DNA from: Rhabdophis nuchalis
Lineage: Eukaryota; Chordata; Lepidosauria; Squamata; Natricidae
Assembly (NCBI GenBank): GCA_039707465.1
Contig: CM077647.1
Coordinates: 46,712,110-46,776,109 of the forward strand
Length of the DNA: 64,000 bases
Reading direction: 5' to 3'
A model generated the notes under the pieces. It saw only the letters and a program-made list of their open reading frames with translations, ran no database searches and was not told the origin of the DNA. Positions 47,540 through 56,719 of this stretch are shown here, piece after piece (the stretch's first letter is position 1; each line of letters begins with the position of its first letter). The translations under genes were made by a program, and so were the position numbers.

Positions 47540-48765
47540 TAAAAAATAAATGTAAAAAAAAAATCCATAAACATGAACCGCAGCATCTGATCTGCATACC
47601 TGTTGCTTAAAAAAAAGTTAACTAATGAATGTGTATATGAATCAATATGAATCAATATTTAAAATATTATTTCCCTGCTGTGTCCAGCTTGTACTCTTCG
47701 TTTCAAAGCCTGGCACATGTAGGAAGCCAGTAGAAGAAATATCAAACTATAGAAATAAAGAAATCAAGCTAAAGAGTTTTCTGACTTAGAAATCCTTAAA
47801 TCATTCTGCCAAAAACAACTTGGCAAAGAAAAGGGGGGGGGGGCAGGTATCCACCCTCTACACAAAGACATGAGGAATGATCCACAGAGACAGGAGTTGA
47901 AACAAAAGATCATGCTGATAACGAATCTTTGTCTCTGATAAACTGGAGCCTGAGGCTATGTATGTAAATAACAAAAGAGAAATACTTTCAGTCTTGGAAT
48001 AGTAACTGCAAATTTAAAACAAAGCCATAAGGTTAGAATCCATAAGCACCTAGAAAATTAAAAATAAGTTAACACATGTAATGAGAGTCAAAGGTTTAGT
48101 TAAAAGGCTGTTGAAAAAAGATTTAGAAAGTTAAAATATCAGCAAACAATTCTGAACATTACAGGAACAACTGTATTGCAAGGTAGGAAACTTTTCAGGT
48201 ATTAACATGAGAGTCCTTGTAAGCAATTACTCATCTTGTTCTTCATCTGAAAACAGTAAAAAAATTTCAAAAGCAAAGAAACTCAAGCATGAAAAGAAGT
48301 CATTAAACACACAAACAAAGATTGTTAGGCAAATGATATAAAATACAATCCATGTAGTCAGGTAAAGCAAACTAAAGAGAAAAAGTATGCTGAAAATAAA
48401 ATTGAAAATTAGATTTTGGAAAAGAAAAAATAATATTAATCAAATCAATCCAATTTCTCTGTCCCAAAGCTGATTCAGCTAATAGCCTAAAAACAACACA
48501 TTTATCCAATTTCTCCGTCCCAAAGCTGATTCAGCTAATAGCCTAAAAACAACACATTTTAAAACATGGTCTTTTGTCTTCCTAAAAACAACAAAAGAGT
48601 TAGCTGATAAATTACAAATGGAATGCTAAAAATCTAGTTAATCTGTTCAGCTGTGACAAAGGCTTTAAAAAAAGAAGAAAAACATCCTAATGAAATCACC
48701 AGACTGTTTTCCTTTGGTCACCAAATCAAATAAATTTGCAGGCAAGAAAAATTAGATGAACCCAC

Positions 48766-48767
<2 letters not shown>
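47540..48767 (-). other. Retroviral interior, unassigned
   Basis: A-rich sequence with no recognisable retroviral motif on the - strand. A 56-bp tandem duplication is present at 48449-48560. Confidence 0.4.
48449..48560. repeat. 56-bp tandem duplication
   Basis: TCCAATTTCTCTGTCCCAAA begins at 48449 and its near copy at 48505, with one base difference in the portion compared. Confidence 0.9.
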
Positions 48768-48860
<93 letters not shown>

Positions 48861-49838
48861 TAATAATAATAAATTTTAATTTATAACCCACTCTCTCTCC
48901 CCGAAGGGGCTCGAGGTGGGGCACAGGGAATTTAAAATATGTATAAAATCACAAACATAGTACAATATAAAATAAAATTAAACTAACCCTGCGCTAAAAT
49001 CCCATATTAAAACTAAAAATTAATCATTAAAAACCCTTAAAACAGTTGATTATCCTAGGCCGGCCAAGCAGAAAAAGTGTGTTTTTAATTTTTGACGGAA
49101 GGAGCAGAGGTCCGTAGTTGTTCTAATATCAGGGGAAGGTCGTTCCAGAGGGTCAGGCCCGCCACAGAGAAGGCCCTTCCCCTGGGCGTCGCCTGCTGGC
49201 ACAGCCTAGTGGATGGCACCCGGAGAAGTCCCTCTCTGTGGGAGCGAATCGGCCGCAGGGATGTATGGGGCAGGATGCGATCCCGCAGATAGCTAGGTCC
49301 CGTGCCATGGACCGCTTTAAAGATGATAACCAACACCTTGAAGCGCACCCGAAAGACGACAGGCAGCCAATGCAGCTCGCGCAGGAGCGGTGTTACATGG
49401 GAAAACCTAGAAGTTCCCATAACTGCATTCTGGACAAGCTGAAGCCTTAGGGTGCACCTCAAGGGGAGCCCCATGTAGAGAGCATTGCAGTAGTCCAGTC
49501 GGGATGTCACGAGGGCATGAGTGACTGTGCAGAGGGCACCCCGGTCCAATAGGGGACGCAACTGGCGGACCAGGCGAACCTGGTAAAACGCCCTCCTGGC
49601 CACGGCTGTCACTTGATCTTCCATGGACAGCCGTGCATCAAGGAGGACGCCCAAGTTGCGTGCCCCATCCACGGGGGTTAGATGTTCACCCCCTATGGCC
49701 AGTGATGGAGTCAACTGGTTGTACCGGGATGCCGGAAACCACAGCCACTCGGTCTTGGACGGGTTGAGTCTGAGTCTGTTACTTCCCATCCAGGCCCGCA
49801 TGGCTTCCAGGCACTGACACATCACCGCTACGGCTTAT
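48768..49838 (-). mobile_element. L3 LINE inserted in the retrovirus, ATA tail
   Basis: The - strand frame (49085-49825) covers the part after RT motif C (MGSNRLRLNPSKTEWLW) to near the C-terminus with one internal deletion near QNAVMGTSR. An ATA repeat of about 100 bases (48768-48866) forms the tail. It separates the retroviral YMDD fragment from the RT thumb fragment. Confidence 0.92.
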
Positions 49839-49839
49839 A

Positions 49840-50164
49840 TATATATATCCTTGCATCTGTACAGTACCTAGAAAGGAAAAGTTATATACAGTGTATTTTC
49901 CTGAGCAAGAAATCATTTTGCAGTTCTGAAAATCAATTAAGTATTGTCCTTTGGGGTTCTAATTAAACATCATCCATGTAATGATTTACTAAAGTCAATG
50001 GGTAATGTTTACCAAAATTTCAAGTCTGTAACCTAAATCTCACATAAAGAAGAATTCCACCAACGGAATAACTTCGGATTTTTTGCTTTTAATTTTGAAT
50101 CTGCATAGCAAAGACTTTGAATCTGCATCCGGCAGGCTACAGCCATCACCCCCTTTGGAGTTGG
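49840..50164 (-). pseudogene. Retroviral reverse transcriptase palm remnant
   Basis: The - strand reads VNHYMDDV with YMDD encoded by 49969-49980, the retroviral polymerase active site. A stop codon follows directly. Fingers, protease and nucleocapsid sequences that should lie between here and the capsid are missing. Confidence 0.65.
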
Positions 50165-50648
50165 AAATTCAAAAGATGCTGTTTCTTTATCTTGACATGC
50201 TTTAGGAATATCTACCAAATCAGGAATCGTTCCCCATAAGACCCATAATTACCCTTTGATACTCAGAAGTAGCATTTTCTTTTGCTAATTTCCTCAACAA
50301 TTTCATTTGAGCTTCAGAATGGTCTATCTGCTGTTTTAAAACATCCTGCAAATTGTTAACAAAGTCAGGATAACACTCAGTAATCTTTTGCTTGACTTGC
50401 TGAGATCTGCTAGAAAGAGACACAAGTTCGTTCAGAGTTGGTGGGGGGAGGGAAGTGAGAGAAGGAGGCAAACAGATAGAAAACAAATCCTTATCACCCT
50501 CCTCTTTTGCAAATTTTTCCTCTGACTGTTTAAAAGAATTAACCTTTCTCTGAGGAACTGGAAGCCCCATTGAAAGCAATGTTGGAGGAAGAATCTTTAC
50601 TTGATAGTAAGCAGGTGGAGGTTCTGGGGTTAATTGATGTCCTGCCAA
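50165..50648 (-). pseudogene. Retroviral gag fragment, capsid-like end
   Basis: The frame at 50220-50648 encodes a proline-rich stretch (LTPEPPPAYYQVKILPP), then QMKLLRKLAKENATSEYQR. A frame change then continues DLVDIPKACQD, resembling the C-terminal end of betaretroviral capsid. PPPAYY resembles a late-domain PPxY. Most of the capsid is absent. Confidence 0.6.
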
Positions 50649-50690
50649 AACATTAGAGCCAAATTTAGGTTCACGATTTAAAGTTTGCCT

Positions 50691-50945
50691 TTATGGATTA
50701 ACTATTTGTTTTACTGGAAAAGCTTGAAAACCCTCTGCAATTTCTATTCCAGTTTCTTTTTGCTGCTTTTCTTGAAGGCTTGCTCTGACTGCATTAACTG
50801 ACTCCTGATAAGGAGTAACCTGTGAATTAGCAGTCTGAGAGCTAAGCTCCGCTGGCTGTAAAATATCTGCTGCTGGCAGAGTCAACTGAAAGGATGATGG
50901 AGGAGGAGAAAATCCTTCCTCAGGAAGCAAAGTAAGAAATATTAT
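50691..50945 (-). pseudogene. Retroviral gag fragment between matrix and capsid
   Basis: An open stretch rich in Pro, Ser and Gln (GFSPPPSSFQLTLPAADILQ) ends EGFQAFPVKQIVNP. FPV at a gag junction suggests the processing site before capsid. The assignment rests on position and composition. Confidence 0.5.
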
Positions 50946-51029
50946 TGGATTCTCGAGATTAGGAGTGTCCTTAACTTCAATTGCTTCCTTAATTGTCTTC
51001 CATAGGAGAAGATGCTCCTCATGGAGGCT

Positions 51030-51240
51030 CCTATGCTCCTATGCGAATCCAATCTTCTAATTTTAACGAACCTCTCTCTGGATACCATGAACAATGAGCC
51101 CACACAGCTTTCAATAAATCTCTAATGTCCCATTCTAACAAATTACTATTACTTTCTCCTGCATTCTTGTTTTTAAAGAAAAAGTTTTTGAGAAGCTGGC
51201 ACAACTCCTTCACATGGAGTTCTTGTGTAGACGACATCCT
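51030..51240 (-). pseudogene. Retroviral gag matrix domain remnant
   Basis: The reading SSTQELHVKELCQLLKNFFF ... WAHCSWYPERGSLKLEDW has the layout of the betaretroviral matrix N-terminus with its C-W-(Y/F)-P and D-W motifs. The following frame continues LHEEHLLLWKTIKEA. The start lies near 51240, next to the hAT insertion. Confidence 0.65.
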
Positions 51241-51349
51241 GTTTTCCATACTTACGAGGGAGTATCTTTGACCAGCAACGATACTGCGGGCCCGAAGTCT
51301 ATTCCAGACGATAAGTAGGGTGCTTCTCAAATACAAATTACTTCTTGAG

Positions 51350-51726
51350 CAGGGGTGGGTTTCTGCAGGTTCGCACCTACTCGCGAGAACCGGTTGGTGA
51401 AATTTAGAGAACCGGTGAGAGGGGGTTCCACCGGCGTAGCTGGAAGTAAATCTGGCCCACCGCTGCCAGTGACCCAACAGGAAGGAAAGGAAAGGAAGGA
51501 AAAAAGGAAGGAAGAAAGGAAAGAAGAAAGAAAGAAAGAAAGAAAGAAAGAATTTATCATCACAATTGAGTCCAAAATTTGGGTTGCTAAGCAAGAGCGT
51601 TGTTAAATGAGTTTCACCACATTTTAAAAGGTGGCCACTCCCACCTGTCACATGACTGCCAAGCCACGCCCACAAAATAGGCCACACCTACAGAGTAGGT
51701 TCTAAAAAATTTGAAACCCACCCCTG
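51350..51726. mobile_element. Non-autonomous hAT element in the retrovirus leader
   Basis: It begins CAGGGGTGGGTTTC and ends GAAACCCACCCCTG, with an exact 8-bp duplication TTCTTGAG (51342-51349 and 51727-51734). The interior matches the element at 30417-30847, with a shorter GAAA tract. It lies between the primer-binding site and gag. Confidence 0.95.
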
Positions 51727-51819
51727 TTCTTGAGTCAAATCACTGCAGCGTGTCCCATTACCTTATCACGTCTTGAGTCAAATCACTGCTTAGGTAGAGA
51801 TCATTTCTTAGGTAGAGAT

Positions 51820-51837
51820 TACATCGGTGGGTCACCA
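51820..51837 (-). other. Primer-binding site, tRNA-Trp-like
   Basis: The - strand reads TGGTGACCCACCGATGTA two bases after the 5' LTR end. The first nine bases match a tRNA-Trp 3' end, and the rest matches if one A is treated as an insertion. Other tRNAs fit worse from memory. Confidence 0.55.
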
Positions 51838-51839
51838 AT

Positions 51840-52219
51840 TGTGGCGTCTCACGAAGAAAGAAAGCAGCAGATTCAAATTTCGCAGGGTGAGAGCCTAGAT
51901 ACAAATCCAAAACTCTCTTTTATTATGCATCAAGGAACAAGGAAATACACACACATTTTCTTATTGGCTGAATCCAACTCCCGCTCTGTTTGTGCCTGAT
52001 CTTCTCTGCCTTTCTCTGTTCTCTTCTGCATGATCAATGTTAATTATCTGATGAGGAATTTCCTTTGTTATACTCCAGTTGACCATTGACCATTTGGTAA
52101 GTGACATTTTGCCTAGCTCCAGCTGTTTACAGCCAGCCTGGCTTCAGCTGGTTATCTGAGAATCCACATAACAGACCAAATAGGATGTGACAACCTATAT
52201 AACAGGAATGGTTCCTTCA
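51840..52219 (-). repeat. 5' LTR of the endogenous retrovirus
   Basis: 380 bp, TG...CA. On the - strand it has TTATATAGG about 20 bases in, a CCAAT box in AGCCAATAAG, and AATAAA at 51919-51924, so U3 and R signals can be placed. It is nearly identical to the 3' LTR. Confidence 0.95.
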
Positions 52220-52225
52220 ACACAC

Positions 52226-52578
52226 ATACAAAAAAACCAGATCATCATCCTGCAGAAAATCTAAGCAATCAATTTGATAGCAGATATTCAGTCAGACAAC
52301 CAATGAAATTAAAATCAAATTAATTTCACTTGCTTTGATATTTCAAATCTAATTGGGGGTGGGTAAACACTATATAAAGGCCATAAAGAGGGAAGCTTCA
52401 TGAATTTTTAAAATTTATTTATTGTATATATTTAGTTGGTCACTCATGTACAAGATAACAGGAATAAGAATAAACATGAATTAGAACAAGAAAATGGGTA
52501 CAGATAAATGGGGACAGTAGGACAGGGACATTAGGCACTCTGGTGAGCTTATGCATGCACAAACAAGATGTCCCAAAC
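52226..52578. other. Intergenic sequence
   Basis: AT-rich, no feature recognised. Confidence 0.5.
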
Positions 52579-52586
52579 AACTATAT

Positions 52587-52907
52587 CAGTGGTGTCCAAA
52601 CTTTTTTCAAAGCTGGCCAGATTGGATGAAGTGAACATGGTGGAGGGCCGAACATTTTTCCGAACGTTCTTTGAACCATTACAATTAAATGCAAATAAAT
52701 TATTTTATGCCAAGTTAATTGCAAATGACATACTTTTCATTTCATAACATTAAGACCAACTGACAGTTGAGTTTTCACAATGTATTGAAAATAAATTAAA
52801 AAAAACCTTACCTACCTCTTTCTCTCTTTCTTCCTCTCTCTCTCTCCATTTCTCTCGCTCTTTCTCTCTTTCTTTCTCTCTCTCTTTTTCTCTTTCTTTC
52901 TGTCTCC

Positions 52908-52941
<34 letters not shown>

Positions 52942-54066
52942 TTCTTCCTCTCTCTCTCTCTCTCCATTTCTCTCTCTTTCTCTCTTTCTTTCTCTCTCTC
53001 TCTCTTTCTCTTTCTTTCTGTCTCTCTTTCTGTCTCTCTCTCTCTTTCGCTCTTTCTTTCTTTCCCCTTTTCTCTCTCTCTCTTTCTTTCTCTCTCTCTT
53101 TTTCTCTTTCTTTCTATCTCTCTTTCTGTCTCTTTCTTTCTCTCTCTCTTTCTTTCTCTTTCTCTTTCTTTCTTTCTCTCTTTCTCTTTCTCTTTCTCTC
53201 TGTCACTCTGTGTGTCTGTCTGTCTGTCTCTCACTCACTTAATCAGTCTCTATCTATCTGTCTCTCCCTCCCTCTCTCTGTCTCTCTCTGTCTCTGTGTG
53301 TGTCACGCTCTCTGATTCTCTCCCTCCCTCCCTCTCTCTGTATGTCTGTCTCTCCCTCTTTCCCCGTCTGTCTCCGATTCAATCCGATTTCGATTCATTC
53401 TCTATCTGTGTCTCTCTCCGTCTCCCTCCCTCCCTCTCTTTCTCTCTGTCTCTGCCTGTCTCTCTGTCTTTCCCTCCCTCCCCTTCTGTCTCTCTCTGTT
53501 TCTGTCATCTTAAGCACCACCGAGGCTGTCGCCCGGCAGGGGCGTCAGGCAGGGAAGCTGGTCGCGGCTCCATCGCGGCTCCCTCCGGCAGGCACCACGG
53601 CTTATGTTCTGAGGCCACGCGTCTGTCTTCCCTGCCTGACGCCCCTGCTGGGCGACCTTGTGTGGCGGGAGCTGCACATTCTGGGGTTGCGTGGCTGGGA
53701 GGGAGGTGAACGCACCAAGCGGACGTTCTGGGGCTGCGCGTTCACCTCCCTCCCAGCTTCGCAGTCCCAGAACGTGCAGCGATGGAGGCGCGACCGGCTT
53801 CCCTGCCTGACGCCCCTGCCGGGTGACAGCCTCGGTGGTGCTTAAGATGACGGTAGCCTTGGGTGCTCACCCCGCCTGCTCCCTCGCCCGCTGTGGGAGG
53901 AGGCGTCCGTAACCTCCGTCCACCTCCCTCCCAGCCACACAGCCCCAGAGACAGAGGGAGGAAGGGAGGGCCACATTTATACAGAGCAGGGAGGGCTGTT
54001 GGAGGGCTGTATTAAACTGACCCCCGGGCCGCAAATGGCCCGCGGGCCGGACTTTGGACAAGCCTG
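52587..54066. mobile_element. hAT element with CT-rich tract and foldback
   Basis: It begins CAGTGGTGTCCAAAC and ends CTTTGGACAAGCCTG, with an exact 8-bp duplication AACTATAT (52579-52586 and 54067-54074). It contains a 700-base CT-rich microsatellite (about 52810-53500), a GC-rich foldback (53504-53852) and the GGCCCGCGGGCCGGAC end block. No transposase frame; the long frames through the CT tract are composition artefacts. Confidence 0.9.
53504..53852. repeat. Long GC-rich foldback inside the hAT element
   Basis: About 63 bases from GTCATCTTAAGCACCACCGA are complementary, with two differences, to the sequence ending TGGTGCTTAAGATGAC at 53852. Inner segments around 53680-53718 and 53728-53780 are also mutually inverted, so the whole 349 bases could fold. 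Confidence 0.85.
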
Positions 54067-54074
54067 AACTATAT

Positions 54075-55994
54075 AGTTGAATGAAGCAGTTTCTTAACAG
54101 GCAAACTGAAGATAAAATAAGGCATAAGGTTCATTTTAGTACAGAAAGAGCATGAAGCAGAGAGCAGAGAATTTGGGGATTGATTTTGGAAAACTCATAA
54201 AATACAGATATAATCTGAAAATGGTAACCTGAGTAAACCAGTTTTCAGAGAAATATATTCATGGATTCATTAAATTTTCTGAAGTCTGGGATACCTTGTA
54301 GACAAGTGTGGTAATAATTTACTATAAATTTAGTACAAGTGGTGTATTTGTAACTAATGGAAATATACAAAATTATGTCATGTTTCAACTGCAATCTGTA
54401 TCTTGTTATTATGCAACTGCATTTTCTCCATTCCTCCATGGCTATTAGGTTTTTGTGCAGCAACATCCACTTGTTTGTTCGTAACTTATGTTTTTAAGAC
54501 TGGTTGAAATAAAGAGGGTGGAGGGAGGAAATAAATCAACTTATATAAAAGAATCAGTTTTTAGAAAATGTAGGTGGTATTCTGGATACAGTTTCTTTCT
54601 TTGACTTCACACTCTCTCATTTTCCTAGCTGACACTTTCCATATAATCAACATGGGATGTTTAAGTCAAGATTAAATGAAAAAGCTTCAAAACAAGTCTA
54701 GATCTGGTGTGTCTTTTCTCTGAATAGAGATCCAAAAGGTTGCATAATTAATGGATACTTAGCATTACATTTTTTTCCCACTGGCAATTGTTTTTGTGGT
54801 GAATGTTCAAGATTTAGGTGGCTTTTTAAAGATTGCATCACAAATCTTTAGTGGTTATGCTAAAGTAAAATTCCTATACATCACTTGCTATAGTTAAAAG
54901 CTAGCTCTTTAAAATTTGTAATTCTTTTTTATGAAGCTGCCCTTCCAAAAATAAAGCAAAAGGAAACTAGATCCTGGTAGTGAAAAGATAGGTGGTGTTT
55001 CTTTATCTTTAATGTTATATACCAAGCAATAAACATTATAAGTCATGTTAATAATAATTATTTCAGTAACAATATTGAATTAGTTCATAATTAATTTTTC
55101 ATGAAAATTAAAATATAGAAGAATAGAGTCCAGAGATTTTCCCTAAACTATAGACCTACCAAACTATGAAGGCAGAATTAGTACAGCAGCTGGAGTCAGG
55201 CTTTTCTTTAAAAAGAAAATTATCTGGCTAACTGAGGTCTGTTTATCTTTCTCTCCTATCAAGATAATGGTGCCCTTGAATTCTCTCTATCACCCATCTC
55301 AATTTGGGTCATTTTCTCCTGTCTCAAGATGTGTGGGGTCCCCCCCCCCCAAAGCTATTTCCATTACCAATCTTGAAAGATTTATAAAAAAAACCTTGAC
55401 ACTCTTTTTATCAGAGAAATTGTGAATATAAAAAGAAGCGCAAATGAATAAGTTTAAACTAGTAGCTATTTATTTATTGAAAATAAATAAAAGCTTCTCA
55501 ACTTCTACAGCTTGGATATCACAACCAACTGTGCTATTGGTCAAGACTCAAGAGTGAGACAATGTTGGACATCAGTGATGTCATTACTCTCAGGATATTG
55601 GTTGACCTTTATAAACAGGGACATCAAAGTATACATACCTGCCTAAGTTTACAGGGTTAATAGCTTTCTGCTGCGTTTGAGGAAATCTTTGATTTTTTCT
55701 ATTTCTGTGAAGCCCTATTTTAAAGTGCTGCAGGAAACTTCTGAAGACATTGCATTTTACTCATTCAAAAGGAAGGGGATATACGTATTTGTTATATGAC
55801 TAACTGAAGTATGGAGGTCAAAGTCCCAGGACACTTTCTGGCAAACAGTTTCTCAACATTTGGTAGAGTCAATTTCCTTGGAGTCATTAAAGACAGGACA
55901 GCACTGCTGAGACTATTTCTTCCACGGCATCATCTCTCATCTCATTTTGCAGTCTGTTGTAACCCTAAACATTGTAGAAGTGGTAACATGCAAA
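54075..55994. other. Intergenic sequence
   Basis: AT-rich. No gene or repeat recognised; a C homopolymer lies at about 55341-55350. Confidence 0.5.
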
Positions 55995-56360
55995 ACACAA
56001 TAGTTGCTCAGTAGCATATATTGTGAATGTAGTACAGTATCTCAGAGGGTGCCACAAAGAAAAGGGAGTCAAACTATTCTCCAAGGCACCTGGGGGCAGG
56101 ACAAGAAGCAATGGGTGGAAACTAATCAAGGAGAGAAGCAACTTAGAACTAAGGAGAAATTTCCTGACAGTTAGAACAATTAACCTCTGGAACAGCTTGC
56201 CTCCAGAAGTTGTGAATGCCCCAATCCTGGAAGTCTTTAAAAAGATGTTAGATAGCCATTTGTCTGAAATGGTATAAGGTTCCTGTCCACGCAGGGGGTT
56301 GGACTAGAAGACCTACAAGGTCCTTTCCAACTCTGCTATTGTATTGTATTGTATTGTATT
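55995..56360 (+). mobile_element. CR1 LINE 3' end
   Basis: The frame at 56023-56277 ends NLWNSLPPEVVNAPILEVFK and KMLDSHL, the C-terminus of CR1 ORF2. The 3' end reads GGACTAGAAGACCTACAAGG, then TCCTTTCCAACTCTGCTATTG, with a TATTG repeat tail (56337-56360). It is a separate subfamily from the L3 copies. Confidence 0.85.
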
Positions 56361-56719
56361 ATCAGCCTGTTGATATATGTATACACAGGAGAGCATTTCC
56401 GGGTTCCAAAGGCAACGGACATGCCTGGTGCGCCGTCCGTCACTTGCTGTGCCGGTGGGCTCCTTCGGGAGCACAAAAGATCTCAGAGGGGTCTTTTGCC
56501 ATAGGGGCGGCTCACAGGGGGCCCCCAGCCTGGCGGCGGCTGGTTGGCATGCCCCCAGCCTTGCCCTAGGAGCTGGCGAGCAAAAAGGGGGGGCAAACTC
56601 TGCCTCTTCGCCGGATGGATTCCGGGAACAGAAAGCAGAATGAGAAGAACAGCTGAAATGCCGGAGGTGAAGGGCGCTCCCAAATCTCCTGGGCTGTTGA
56701 AGAAGGATAAGCGATAAGA
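56361..56719. other. GC-rich stretch, possible LINE 5' region
   Basis: GC-rich sequence (GGGGCGGCTCACAGGGGGCC) directly before a LINE RT domain. It may be that element's 5' region, but no motif decides it. Confidence 0.35.

Larger units (their letters stand above)
44234..52219 (-). mobile_element. Betaretrovirus-like endogenous retrovirus, defective
   Basis: Two LTRs of about 380 bp bound a 7986-bp insertion with ACACAC on each side (44228-44233 and 52220-52225), a 6-bp duplication as in betaretroviruses, although the sequence is simple. In - strand order come 5' LTR, primer-binding site, gag matrix and capsid pieces, an RT fragment, RNase H, integrase, env, polypurine tract and 3' LTR. All genes are broken by stops, frameshifts or deletions. 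An L3 LINE (48768-49838) and a hAT element (51350-51726) are inserted within. The class is inferred from gag, RNase H and integrase features. Confidence 0.88.

Noticed and set aside
52812..53845. Long open frames on both strands across the CT-rich tract
   Set aside because: They encode only Arg/Glu/Lys or Ser/Leu repeats produced by microsatellite composition inside a hAT element.
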